Shown here piece by piece: positions 25,458 through 33,788 of a stretch of DNA of 64,000 nt. Every line of letters starts with the position of its first letter. The first letter of the stretch is position 1. The notes below the pieces were generated by a model. It saw nothing but the letters and a program-made list of their open reading frames with translations, searched no databases and was not told the origin of the DNA. Position numbers and translations under genes: made by a program. Source of the DNA: Thalassococcus_A lentus (GTDB lineage Bacteria > Pseudomonadota > Alphaproteobacteria > Rhodobacterales > Rhodobacteraceae); assembly GCF_028023555.1 (NCBI RefSeq), contig NZ_JAQIOY010000002.1, forward strand, positions 186,001 through 250,000, written 5' to 3'.

Positions 25458-26240
25458 ATGGCTCTTCCTGAGTTCACCATGCGCCAGCTGCTTGAAGCCG
25501 GCGTTCACTTTGGCCACCAGACGCAGCGCTGGAACCCCCGTATGGGTGAGTTCATCTACGGTGCGCGTAACGGCATCCACATCATGGACCTTACACAGAC
25601 CGTCCCAATGCTGGACGCTGCGCTGAATGCTGTCCGTGAAACTGTCGCCAAGGGTGGCCGCGTATTGTTCGTCGGCACCAAGCGTCAGGCGCAGCAGCCT
25701 GTGGCCGACGCCGCTGAGAAATGCGCGCAGTACTACATGAACCACCGCTGGCTGGGCGGCACGCTGACCAACTGGCAGACCGTTTCGCAGTCCATCAACC
25801 GTCTCAAGCAGATTGACGAGCAGATGGAGCAGGGCGCAGAAGGCCTGACCAAGAAAGAGCGTCTTGGCATGGAGCGTGACCAGCAGAAGCTGCAGGCGTC
25901 GCTGGGCGGTATCCGCGAAATGGGCGGTGTTCCTGACATGCTTTTCGTCATCGACGTCAAGAAAGAAGCACTGGCCGTTGCCGAAGCCAATAAGCTGGGT
26001 ATCCCGGTTGTGGCGGTTGTCGACACCAACTGCTCGCCCGATGGCGTTGACTACATCATCCCCGGCAACGACGACGCGGCCCGCGCAATCGCGCTGTACT
26101 GCGATCTGGTTAGCCGTGCCGCACTCGACGGCATGAGCGCTCAGATGGGCGCCGCTGGTGTTGACCTCGGTGCGCTCGAAGAAGCACCCGTCGAAGAAGC
26201 CGTCGCCGAAGCGCCTGCTGAGACCCCCGCAGAGGGTTGA
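25458..26240 (+). CDS. rpsB: 30S ribosomal protein S2
   Basis: Ribosomal protein S2 of the small subunit, 260 residues. The N-terminal MALPEFTMRQLLEAGVHFGH and the block RWNPRMGEFIYGARNGIHIM are diagnostic, as is NHRWLGGTLTNW. A C-terminal acidic, proline- and alanine-rich tail (about 235-260) is common in alphaproteobacteria. AAGGA lies upstream of the ATG. Followed by tsf in the near-universal rpsB-tsf operon. Confidence 0.98.
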   Translation: MALPEFTMRQLLEAGVHFGHQTQRWNPRMGEFIYGARNGIHIMDLTQTVPMLDAALNAVRETVAKGGRVLFVGTKRQAQQPVADAAEKCAQYYMNHRWLGGTLTNWQTVSQSINRLKQIDEQMEQGAEGLTKKERLGMERDQQKLQASLGGIREMGGVPDMLFVIDVKKEALAVAEANKLGIPVVAVVDTNCSPDGVDYIIPGNDDAARAIALYCDLVSRAALDGMSAQMGAAGVDLGALEEAPVEEAVAEAPAETPAEG

Positions 26241-26292
26241 TTTGGACGGCCTGCATGACGATATGCGGGCTGAACAATCACAAAGGCACATG

Positions 26293-26317
26293 AGGGTGGC
26301 CCCGGGTCGGGGCTGCC
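26293..26317 (+). promoter_or_regulatory. rpsB-tsf intergenic hairpin
   Basis: GGGTGGCCCC (26293-26302) and GGGGCTGCCC (26308-26317) can pair over ten positions, two of them G-U, with a five-base loop. No T tract follows, so it is not a simple terminator. Location between the two genes suggests partial attenuation or processing that lowers tsf relative to rpsB. Confidence 0.5.
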
Positions 26318-26349
26318 CAACCGCACTTGATGAGACAAGGAGAGCCGAG

Positions 26350-27225
26350 ATGGCGATCACAGCTGCACAGGTTAAAGAACTGCGTGAAATGACTGGCGCT
26401 GGCATGATGGATGCCAAGAAAGCACTGGTCGAAACCGAAGGTGACATGGAAGCGGCCATTGACTGGCTGCGCACCAAGGGTCTGGCCAAAGCCGCCAAGA
26501 AATCCGGCCGTACCGCGGCTGAGGGTTTGGTTGCTGTAAACGTCGATGGTGGCAAGGGCGTCGCTGTCGAAGTGAACTCCGAGACCGACTTTGTTGGCAA
26601 GAACGCCGAATTCCAGGAAATGGTTGCCGGTATCGCAGCCAATGCCATGGGCGCTGCAGATGTTGAGGCGCTTCTGGCGTCCGACATGGGCGGCAAATCC
26701 GTTCAGGATGTCATCACCGACAAGATCGCGACAATCGGTGAGAACATGTCCCTGCGCCGCATGGCCTCGGTTGAGGGCGATGTCGTTGCGTCTTACGTGC
26801 ACAACGCCGCTGCAACTGGCATGGGCCAGATCGGTGTGCTGGTTGCACTGAAAGGCGGCGACGAAGCATTCGGCAAGCAGGTTGCCATGCACATCGCTGC
26901 GGCCAACCCAGCGTCGCTGTCCGAAGCGGACCTCGACCCGGCGGTTGTCGAAAAAGAGCGTCAGGTTCAGATCGACATCGCACGCGAATCCGGCAAGCCT
27001 GAGCAGGTCATCGAAAAGATGATCGTTGGCCGTATGAAGAAGTTCCTCGCAGAAGTGACCTTGCTGGGTCAGCAGTTCGCGCTGAACACCGACGTCACCG
27101 TTGAGCAGGCAGCCAAGGATGCCGGCGCGGAAATCGTTGGCTTTGTACGGATGCAGGTTGGCGAAGGTATCGAGAAAGTCGCAGAAGACTTTGCTGCCGA
27201 AGTTGCCAAGGCAGCTCAGGGCTAA
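26350..27225 (+). CDS. tsf: translation elongation factor Ts
   Basis: EF-Ts recharges EF-Tu by GDP release. The 291-residue protein begins with MAITAAQVKELREMTGAGMM, the UBA-like N-domain with the invariant TGAGMMDAKKAL block, followed by the core with SETDFVGKN and the dimer/coiled-coil region. The ATG at 26350 has AAGGAGA upstream; the upstream extension to 26158 lies inside rpsB and the intergenic gap and is rejected. Ends just before a strong terminator. Confidence 0.98.
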   Translation: MAITAAQVKELREMTGAGMMDAKKALVETEGDMEAAIDWLRTKGLAKAAKKSGRTAAEGLVAVNVDGGKGVAVEVNSETDFVGKNAEFQEMVAGIAANAMGAADVEALLASDMGGKSVQDVITDKIATIGENMSLRRMASVEGDVVASYVHNAAATGMGQIGVLVALKGGDEAFGKQVAMHIAAANPASLSEADLDPAVVEKERQVQIDIARESGKPEQVIEKMIVGRMKKFLAEVTLLGQQFALNTDVTVEQAAKDAGAEIVGFVRMQVGEGIEKVAEDFAAEVAKAAQG

Positions 27226-27246
27226 GCTCTTTCGCTAAATGTTAGG

Positions 27247-27277
27247 AAAGCGCCGGATGTTTCCGGCGCTTTTTTTG
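27247..27277 (+). terminator. rpsB-tsf intrinsic terminator
   Basis: AAAGCGCCGG (27247-27256) and CCGGCGCTTT (27263-27272) pair around a 6-base loop, followed by an uninterrupted T run to 27277. A textbook rho-independent terminator 21 bases after the tsf stop. Confidence 0.95.
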
Positions 27278-27413
27278 TTGTGCGGGTTATTGGCCCAAGG
27301 GCTGTTGCACGCACGACTCAGTCTGATGCGATCATCTGCTGGCCGGGTGACAGAGCTGCCCGGACTTTGGCAGTTAGGGGCTAGCGCAGTCCTGCCAAAG
27401 GGAACCGGCCACC

Positions 27414-28403
27414 GTGATCGCCTATGAAAAAGCCAGAAAATCACTGCGTGGCATTCTGCCTCTGAACGCTGCCTATGCGTCAGACGCTGTCTGGATGGTT
27501 CTTGGGGTGGCTTTGTCATTCGCCAGACGGGCCGGTCGTGATTGCGCTGTTTTTGGTGATGCTCCGGCCTGGCAAGATCTGTCCGTGGCCGAAAGGAAGG
27601 CGCTCGCGGCTTGTTGGCGTATGGTTGGGCCGGAACGGCAGCCCGCCAATGAGGTGTCTCGCGACTACCCGTTTCTCGCCCAGCAATGGCAGGCTTTGGA
27701 GTGGGCAATAGACCAAATGGAACGTGCGCCCGACGGCCTGCGATTGTCGCGCCGCCGTTTGCGTCAAAGCGGGATGCGACAGGCACAGTATTCCTGCGCC
27801 GCCAATGCAGGGCAGGGCGACAGGCCGCTTCACGCGCAGATTGCTTATGTCATGGACCTTGCCGCAGCGTTGGAGGCCCGTTTCGGCGTCCAAAGGCCGG
27901 CGATGCCCGATCCTTGTGGTTTTACGTTGTCAGTATTGGAAGCAGATGAAACCTGGCTGGCGGCAAACCGGGATCCGGATTTCTGGCACGTGCTTTTGCC
28001 GACCTTGGTCGAACTTTGCTTTGTGGCGAATTTTGCGCGTCAGGTTCTGCCGGTGCTGGATTGGATGCTGGCCCAGCCCGATTGTGATCAGGCCACGGCT
28101 GCGGCGGCCTTTGTTCTGCTGGATGGGCCACGACTTGCCCCGGTTGAACCGGGCTGTGTGACAGGCTGGGAACAAGAACAGCAACGTCAGGTGTTGTGCC
28201 AGTCCATCACAGAGCGTGCAGAATCCGGACTATACGAAGGGCGCTGGCTTTTGCCTTCAACATTGGGGTTGCCGGATGATCTGTCGGCACGTGCGGGTGG
28301 GGCTGCTTTGCCTGTTGCGCTGTTCGGCAGCCCGTTCACTGGGCGGGAGCCTGAAACACCGTACTATGTTGAAAACGGGACGATCCATCTTGCGATGATC
28401 TGA
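27414..28403 (+). CDS. hypothetical protein
   Basis: A 329-residue protein I do not recognise. It has no signal peptide and no clear membrane helix. Tryptophans and arginines are scattered through it, with a basic patch LRLSRRRLRQSG near 108-119, and the C-terminus ends YYVENGTIHLAMI. Start is GTG at 27414 without a strong ribosome site; an ATG at 27495 is an alternative. Base composition looks like its neighbours, and the antisense frames are less convincing. It lies alone between the tsf terminator and an intergenic stretch, so context gives no role. Confidence 0.7.
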   Translation: MIAYEKARKSLRGILPLNAAYASDAVWMVLGVALSFARRAGRDCAVFGDAPAWQDLSVAERKALAACWRMVGPERQPANEVSRDYPFLAQQWQALEWAIDQMERAPDGLRLSRRRLRQSGMRQAQYSCAANAGQGDRPLHAQIAYVMDLAAALEARFGVQRPAMPDPCGFTLSVLEADETWLAANRDPDFWHVLLPTLVELCFVANFARQVLPVLDWMLAQPDCDQATAAAAFVLLDGPRLAPVEPGCVTGWEQEQQRQVLCQSITERAESGLYEGRWLLPSTLGLPDDLSARAGGAALPVALFGSPFTGREPETPYYVENGTIHLAMI

Positions 28404-28768
28404 CTGTCCATAGCGATCTGACGGTCGTGGCAGGGATCGGGGCCCCCGCGAGACATTGGGGATGAGATGGGGGACCCCGATGGGTGCCGGTCCTGAAGTT
28501 GCGGTAATTGCTTTCCAGAACCGGCCCGGTTTACACCGGTGATGAAGCTGCATTGCCCGGAAATAGCGCGGGTTGCGGCCCCTTCGTTCCATGGCCAAAG
28601 CCACCACTCACGGAACTTTTGTAGAATGCCAACTCAGGGGCGAGTTAGGAAGTCCGGTTTTCCGGACCCCACGTCAGTTTTCCAGTTTTTTAGACTAAAG
28701 TGCAGGCCCGCGCGCAATTTCCGGGCGAGTCTATCGTCCGAAAGCGGAAGGTTGCCGCGCTCAGAGAA
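28404..28768. other. 365-base intergenic stretch between convergent genes
   Basis: No coding region is convincing here. The stretch has a perfect short hairpin GTCCGG-TTTT-CCGGAC at 28652-28667, followed 14 and more bases later by two T runs (TTTT and TTTTTT), which may end the rightward transcript of the unknown gene. Other runs such as GGGGCCCCC near 28440 are GC-rich without clear pairing partners. The leftward luxR transcript ends at the right border, so the whole stretch may be a convergent terminator region. Confidence 0.45.
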
Positions 28769-29530
28769 TCAGGCGTGAACGATATACATCTGGTTCAGGA
28801 AGGCGGCCTTGGCCACGGCCTGAGCGGTTGTTTCAACGTTCAGCGTTTCGCGCGCGAGGCGCAGATGCTTTTCGATCGTCGCCTGCGTCAGGCCCATGAT
28901 CTGTGCAATGTCCTGCATTGTCTTGCCGTCGCCAACCCATTCCAGCGCCTCGCGCTGGCGCGCGGTCAATGACTGGTGCGCCAGATTAACAGGCAAAGTG
29001 AGAACCTTCAGGTGGGCGAGGTTATTCATAAGAACAATGTCTTCGCCGTGCTCTTTCCAAATGGCGTCTGCATCATCCTGGGTCATCTCGGGGCGCGTTG
29101 TGAGCGAAATGGCCCCCTTTGAGCGGCGCGAAACCGACTGAAAGCTGATGGTGTAGCCGGCATGAACACTGTGCGACAGGTTGAACTGCACCACCGCAGC
29201 GGCCTTTTCATCCAGTCCACCTTTGGCAACTTGTTCGCCCAGAACACGCCAGCTGCACCAGCCTTCGTTTTCGAGCGCCCAGCGTACCATCGGCGCGTAG
29301 CGATACAGGCCATCCTCGACAAAGCCCTTGCGGTACTCTGGTGAATGGTTTGTCAGAACCACGAAATCATTTGGATCGCCCAGCGAGTTTTCCGACATGA
29401 AGCGTGTGAACCCATAGATCAGCCGGTCAAAGCCGTATTGTTCCATCCGCTCGCAATGCTGTTTCCACATCTCTTCGATGCTGTCTGTGTTCGTCAGATC
29501 AATCAGGTAGTCGCGCAGTTCCGGTTTCAT
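28769..29530 (-). CDS. LuxR family regulator with autoinducer-binding domain (LuxR solo)
   Basis: A 253-residue quorum-sensing-type regulator. Residues about 15-165 form an autoinducer-binding domain; YRKGFVEDGLYRYAPMVRWALENE contains the usual aromatic ligand-pocket residues, read in parts. The C-terminal LuxR helix-turn-helix (about 180-245) has LTARQREALEWVGDGKTMQD and ATIEKHLRLARETLNV. No luxI-type synthase is adjacent or elsewhere in the window, so it is a solo. The start at 29530 overlaps the aroQ stop by four bases (ATGA), so it is translated as the second gene of an aroQ-luxR unit. Ligand unknown. Confidence 0.88.
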   Translation of the reverse strand: MKPELRDYLIDLTNTDSIEEMWKQHCERMEQYGFDRLIYGFTRFMSENSLGDPNDFVVLTNHSPEYRKGFVEDGLYRYAPMVRWALENEGWCSWRVLGEQVAKGGLDEKAAAVVQFNLSHSVHAGYTISFQSVSRRSKGAISLTTRPEMTQDDADAIWKEHGEDIVLMNNLAHLKVLTLPVNLAHQSLTARQREALEWVGDGKTMQDIAQIMGLTQATIEKHLRLARETLNVETTAQAVAKAAFLNQMYIVHA

Positions 29531-29970
29531 GCGGTTTTCTCCAAATGGCTGATCAACGCATCCATCGCCAGAGTGTACCCCCGTGCGCCGAAACCGCAAA
29601 TCTGGCCGATGGCGACCGGGGCAATAAAGGATTTGTGTCGAAATGGTTCGCGCGCGTGGATGTTGGAAAGATGCAGTTCGACGGTCGGCAAACCGACCGA
29701 GCTGATCGCATCCATCAGCGCGACAGAAGTATGGGTATATCCACCGGCATTCAGCACAACACCATCATGGACGCCGCGGGCGGCATGCAAGGCATCAACA
29801 AGATCGCCTTCATGATTGGATTGGTCAAAAGCGACTTTGACACCAATGGCTTGTGCGAATGTGCGGCACATCTCTTCGACGTCCGCGAGGGTCGTTGATC
29901 CATAGACCTCTGGCTGGCGCGTGCCGAGCAAATTGAGGTTGGGACCATTCAAAATCAGAATCGAGCGCAT
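29527..29970 (-). CDS. aroQ: type II 3-dehydroquinate dehydratase
   Basis: A 147-residue type II dehydroquinase that converts 3-dehydroquinate to 3-dehydroshikimate in aromatic amino acid synthesis. The motif NGPNLNLLGTRQPEVYG holds the catalytic R18 and Y23; SNHEGDLVDALH, LNAGGYTHTSVAL and HLSNIHAREPFR supply the other active-site residues. Length is normal. The start at 29970 fits the usual MxxILILNGPN N-terminus; the longer open frame adds 24 unconvincing residues. Coupled to the luxR solo by a four-base overlap. Confidence 0.95.
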   Translation of the reverse strand: MRSILILNGPNLNLLGTRQPEVYGSTTLADVEEMCRTFAQAIGVKVAFDQSNHEGDLVDALHAARGVHDGVVLNAGGYTHTSVALMDAISSVGLPTVELHLSNIHAREPFRHKSFIAPVAIGQICGFGARGYTLAMDALISHLEKTA

Positions 29971-30093
29971 GACTGCTCCGCAATTGGTTTGCGTCTGCGT
30001 AAGGCGCGTACGGTGTTCTGTCCAGAAGGCGCTTCGTGTCAAAGCAGTAATGTTGCGCGGACGTTGCCCACAGGTCGCGGCGCAGAATGCCCC

Positions 30094-31368
30094 TCAGGGC
30101 TGCGGCAGAATCAGGATGGCGCGGAAGTCGTTCACATTTGTCAGGGTCGGCCCCGTTACGATTTGACCGCCGATAGCGCCGAAAAAGCGGTGCGCGTCGT
30201 TCTGATCCAAGGCTTTCGCGGCATCGATCCCTGTATCGTGCGCCGTTTTCAACGTCTCCGGCCCGGCATAGGCCCCTGCGACTTCGGCAGCGCCATCAAC
30301 GCCATCGGTGTCACAGGCCAGAACATGGATGCCTTTTGCCCCCTCTAGCGCGGTTGCTGCCGCAAGAACGTATTCGGCATTCGGCCCGCCGATCCCTTCA
30401 CCGCGCCGCGTAACCGTACATTCGCCACCGGACAGCAGCAAAATCGGCCGGTTGGATTGCGACGCCTCTGCCTGAAGGGTCTGCGCCATCTGGCATTGTT
30501 CAATCGCCAATTCCCGCGCTTCGCCCTCGAGTGCGTCGCCTAGAATGCGTACATCACATCCCGCGGCTGTGGCGATTTCGGATGCGGCCTGCAATGACTG
30601 CGAGGGCGCTGCAATAATACGCGTTTCCGATTGTGCCAGTCGGGGATCATCCGGGCTGACGACGCTTGAGCCGGCTTCCAGACATGCCAGAACACTGGCC
30701 GGCACATCGATGCCATAGCGGTCGATGATTGCGCGCGCATCCTGCGCCGTGGTGGTGTCACCGACGGTTGGGCCAGAGGCCACTTCGGCAGGATCGTCGC
30801 CAGGAACGTCAGAGATCATCAAGGTCAATAGGCGGGCAGGATGGCAGGCTGCCGCGAGTTGGCCGCCCTTGACTGCGCTCAGGTGCTTTCGCACGACATT
30901 CATCTGGCCAATCGGTGCACCGGATGCCAGCAATGCCTTGTTGACGCTCATTTTTTCGCTGAGGGTCAGGCCCGCTCGCGGAGCGCACAAAAGCGCAGAG
31001 CCACCGCCTGAAATCAGTGCAATTACTGTGTCTTCTGGCCCAAAGCCGTCGGCCATAGCCATTAGTTTCTGGGTCGCGGTTTCACCCGCGGCGTCCGGTA
31101 CCGGATGGGCGGCCTCGACGATTTCGATACCTTGGGTCGTGCGGGCGTATCCGTAGCGGGTGATGACGAAGCCTTCGCATGGGCCATAATGAGCCTCAAC
31201 CGCTTCAGCCATCCGGGCGCTGGCTTTGCCCGCGCCGATTACGATCAAGCGGCCCTTCGGCTTTTCCGGCAGGTGCTCGGCCACAACGCGCATGGGATCT
31301 GCGGTTGCAACAGCGGTCTTGAACAAATCTGTCAAAAAAGCGCGGGGATCCGCGATCGTCTCGTACAT
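30094..31368 (-). CDS. glycerate 2-kinase (GckA/TtuD, MOFRL family)
   Basis: A 424-residue glycerate kinase of the MOFRL/DUF4147 type, which makes 2-phosphoglycerate from D-glycerate and ATP. Recognisable blocks are VIGAGKASARMAEAVE (45-60), LISGGGSALLCAP, the GGEC motif in LLLSGGECTVTRRGEGIGGP and the C-terminal ACDTDGVDGAAEVAGAY. Older annotations call this family hydroxypyruvate reductase. It is the last gene of the leftward sugar operon, nine bases after the acetyltransferase. With the GH63 hydrolase it would handle the glycerate half of mannosyl- or glucosylglycerate. Confidence 0.9.
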   Translation of the reverse strand: MYETIADPRAFLTDLFKTAVATADPMRVVAEHLPEKPKGRLIVIGAGKASARMAEAVEAHYGPCEGFVITRYGYARTTQGIEIVEAAHPVPDAAGETATQKLMAMADGFGPEDTVIALISGGGSALLCAPRAGLTLSEKMSVNKALLASGAPIGQMNVVRKHLSAVKGGQLAAACHPARLLTLMISDVPGDDPAEVASGPTVGDTTTAQDARAIIDRYGIDVPASVLACLEAGSSVVSPDDPRLAQSETRIIAAPSQSLQAASEIATAAGCDVRILGDALEGEARELAIEQCQMAQTLQAEASQSNRPILLLSGGECTVTRRGEGIGGPNAEYVLAAATALEGAKGIHVLACDTDGVDGAAEVAGAYAGPETLKTAHDTGIDAAKALDQNDAHRFFGAIGGQIVTGPTLTNVNDFRAILILPQP

Positions 31369-31377
31369 GGGTTGTCC

Positions 31378-31830
31378 TCAGAGCGGCTCCAAAGGCAGTG
31401 AGCGCTGCATGAACCAGCGTTGATGGCCTTTGGGGTGTTGATCAGGGGCATTTGCAAGGCAACCAAAATCACAAAAGCCCATTTTCGTCCATGCCACATG
31501 CGCGGAGGGGCTTGAGGTGTCCAGCCACGCACTGTGGCAGCCACGATCACGGGCCAGCGCAAAAGCCTCGTTCAGGAGTTGTCTTGCGTAGCCCTGTCGT
31601 CGATGGACTTCGGCCACCCACATCATATGAACATGCAGCCAGCCATAAGAGGTTGAGCCGGTAAGCCCGGCAATCAATTCACCATTGGTATCCCGAACGG
31701 CCAGATTTATAGGCCCGTTCTGAGCCTGAGTGTTTTCCGCACGCAGGCTCGAAAGCAGGTGTTCTTCCAGCTCAGATTCGAATTGTTTAATTTTTTCAGA
31801 GTTTTGCGGCGTCAACTTCAACCAAGCCAC
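31378..31830 (-). CDS. GNAT family N-acetyltransferase
   Basis: A 150-residue GNAT protein with the acetyl-CoA pyrophosphate motif EVHRRQGYARQLLNEA (about 74-89) and a C-terminal FGCLANAP segment as in motif B. The acceptor is unknown. It overlaps the isomerase gene by 13 bases and is followed after nine bases by the glycerate kinase, so it is firmly embedded in the sugar operon. Its role in that operon is not obvious: possibly acetylation of a non-metabolisable sugar analogue or of a protein. Confidence 0.82.
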   Translation of the reverse strand: MAWLKLTPQNSEKIKQFESELEEHLLSSLRAENTQAQNGPINLAVRDTNGELIAGLTGSTSYGWLHVHMMWVAEVHRRQGYARQLLNEAFALARDRGCHSAWLDTSSPSAHVAWTKMGFCDFGCLANAPDQHPKGHQRWFMQRSLPLEPL

Positions 31831-32504
31831 TTTGCATAGTCACTGACGAGCAAATGCCGGGGGGCCACGTCTTCTTCGATCTCGGCAAACCGTCCGATCG
31901 GTTCGCGGAAGATGTTGTCGGTCTCGTCGTCGTTTACGGTAGATACCTCTCCGATCAACACGTCGCCGCCTTCGCCCCAGAATGCATGCCAGTCACCGGG
32001 GCGGAGCGTTACGCTTTCGCCCGGCGCGAGGCTCAGCTTTTCACCGGCGCCATAGTCGTGCCGGACTCCGTCCAGCCAAACTGTGCCACCCTTGTCCTCG
32101 GCAAAGTTGCCGTCGTCATCAGAACCGAAAAGTTCCACCACCAATGTGGCGCCGCCACGGTTGATGATGTCCTCGGCCTTGATCACATGCGTGTGCATCG
32201 GGCTCAGCTGGTCTTGCCGTGAGATGAGCAGCTTTTCCGCGTAGCACATGCCGCCGCCTTTCTGCAGATCGCTCAGCAGGCCGTTGCGCAGCGTGAACAG
32301 GAACAGACCCATCTCGTCGAAGCGGCCTTCGCCATAGTCGGTAATGTCCCAACCGCAGCGGGCGTCAATGACATGGCGCGCAGTGTCAGACTTCGCTTTG
32401 AACTGATCGGGCGTCCAATAGGCAAAACCGGGCAGGTTAAAGCCATGGCTGCGGATCAGATCGTCGGCCGCAGCCATGATATCGTTGATTTCAGAGCGTT
32501 TCAT
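31818..32504 (-). CDS. D-lyxose/D-mannose ketol-isomerase (cupin)
   Basis: A 228-residue cupin of the D-lyxose ketol-isomerase family. Metal ligands are visible as H104 and H106 (SPMHTHVIKAED), E111 and H173 (GDWHAFWG). Characterised members interconvert D-lyxose and D-xylulose and also D-mannose and D-fructose. The start at 32504 (MKRSEIND) overlaps the upstream hydrolase gene by four bases; a longer frame inside that gene is rejected. In this operon D-mannose released by the GH63 hydrolase would be a sensible substrate, giving fructose. Confidence 0.85.
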   Translation of the reverse strand: MKRSEINDIMAAADDLIRSHGFNLPGFAYWTPDQFKAKSDTARHVIDARCGWDITDYGEGRFDEMGLFLFTLRNGLLSDLQKGGGMCYAEKLLISRQDQLSPMHTHVIKAEDIINRGGATLVVELFGSDDDGNFAEDKGGTVWLDGVRHDYGAGEKLSLAPGESVTLRPGDWHAFWGEGGDVLIGEVSTVNDDETDNIFREPIGRFAEIEEDVAPRHLLVSDYAKWLG

Positions 32505-33778
32505 GCGGGCTCTTTCTGGGTGCTGAGTATTTCGATGACCATGGCGGCCGTCCATGTAAAGCTGCCGCCGCCGCAGGGTTCTGCGGTCTTGGGATCGTAG
32601 TATTCGGCAAAGCCGCTTTCTTCAATCAATCGAATGCTGTCATCGCGGATTCTGTCGCGTACGCTCATTTGTCCGGCTTCACCCATGCCATCAGAAATCA
32701 TGTAGTTGACGATCAGCCAGACCGGGCCGCGCCAATAGCGGGTTCCGTCGAATTCGGGGGCAGTGGGGTCGTGGCTTGGCACTGTAAAGCGCGCAGCATT
32801 GGCGAGCGTTGTAATGCGCGCGGCGATTGCCTTGGCCCGGGCGGATGGAATTGCACAGAACGCAGCCAGAAGCCCACCAATGGACGCGCTATCGATCAGC
32901 TTGCCGGTGGAACGATCATAGCAGCTGTACTGGCCGAGTGAAACGTTCCAGAGTTTTTCCATGGCCGCAATTCCCTTGGCGGCAAAGGCGCGGGACTGTT
33001 CTGCGATTTCCGGCTCGCCCAGGTGGTCTGCCAGATCTGCCACGTCACTGCAGGAGCGGATCAGGATGGCGTTGAACCCGGGGTCCACCATCTGGAAGGG
33101 CGATGCATCGTGCAGTTTGGCATTGTCCCAGCCGAGGCTGCGGAAATGCTGCACCAGCCAGATGTAGCGCTTGTATTGTTCGTCTGTTGGCCGGTGCTCG
33201 GGATTGGCGTGGGATGTATCACGGCGCTGGAATTCACCGACCCCATCTGTTGGCACCCGTTCAAAGGCATCGTCCCAATCGACCGAATTGTCCCGTCCGG
33301 ATTCCCAAGGGTGCAGGATCGCGACCAGTCCGGTCCCGGCCGGATCACGATCGCGATAGAACCACTGGTGCCAGGCATGAATTCTGGGCAACAGGGCACG
33401 GGCGCGGCGTTCGGCCATGGCGCGATCGCTGGCGCGGTCAAAAATGCGCCGGACAGCAAAGCCTGTGACTGCGGGCTGCGTGATGCCAGATGTGGGGACA
33501 TCGCGCTGCGTGCCCCAGACGTCCGGGCCCGGGAAATAGCCATCATCGTTCTGATGAAAGATGATGTGTGGAACCATGCCATCTTCCCACTGGTGCGCCA
33601 TCAGTGTTTCGATTTCAGTCCAGGCACGAGCCTCATCGAAATGGGCAAAGCCAAGCGCACTCAGGGCCGAATCCCAATTCCACTGGAACGGATAAAGGCC
33701 ATGGGTCGGAACCGTGTAGGAACCACGGTCGTTGCGTTCCAATACGGCGCGGGCCTGATCAATCAGATCTTGTCTCAT
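32501..33778 (-). CDS. GH63-type glycoside hydrolase, mannosylglycerate/glucosylglycerate hydrolase-like
   Basis: A 425-residue (alpha/alpha)6-barrel hydrolase with no signal peptide, so it acts in the cytoplasm on imported glycoside. Family landmarks are YTVPTHGLYPFQWNWDSA (21-38), AHQWEDGMVPHIIFH (61-75), HPWESGRDNSVDWD with the candidate general acid D163, and YWRGPVWLIVNYM. Acidic residues E392 (AEYYDP) and E400 are candidates for the base. Bacterial GH63 enzymes of this short form cleave 2-O-alpha-mannosyl- or glucosyl-D-glycerate to sugar plus glycerate. Flanking isomerase and glycerate kinase genes support the mannosylglycerate reading. Trehalase-like or other alpha-glycosidase activity is the alternative. 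Confidence 0.82.
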   Translation of the reverse strand: MRQDLIDQARAVLERNDRGSYTVPTHGLYPFQWNWDSALSALGFAHFDEARAWTEIETLMAHQWEDGMVPHIIFHQNDDGYFPGPDVWGTQRDVPTSGITQPAVTGFAVRRIFDRASDRAMAERRARALLPRIHAWHQWFYRDRDPAGTGLVAILHPWESGRDNSVDWDDAFERVPTDGVGEFQRRDTSHANPEHRPTDEQYKRYIWLVQHFRSLGWDNAKLHDASPFQMVDPGFNAILIRSCSDVADLADHLGEPEIAEQSRAFAAKGIAAMEKLWNVSLGQYSCYDRSTGKLIDSASIGGLLAAFCAIPSARAKAIAARITTLANAARFTVPSHDPTAPEFDGTRYWRGPVWLIVNYMISDGMGEAGQMSVRDRIRDDSIRLIEESGFAEYYDPKTAEPCGGGSFTWTAAMVIEILSTQKEPA

Positions 33779-33788
33779 TCTGTGTTCC

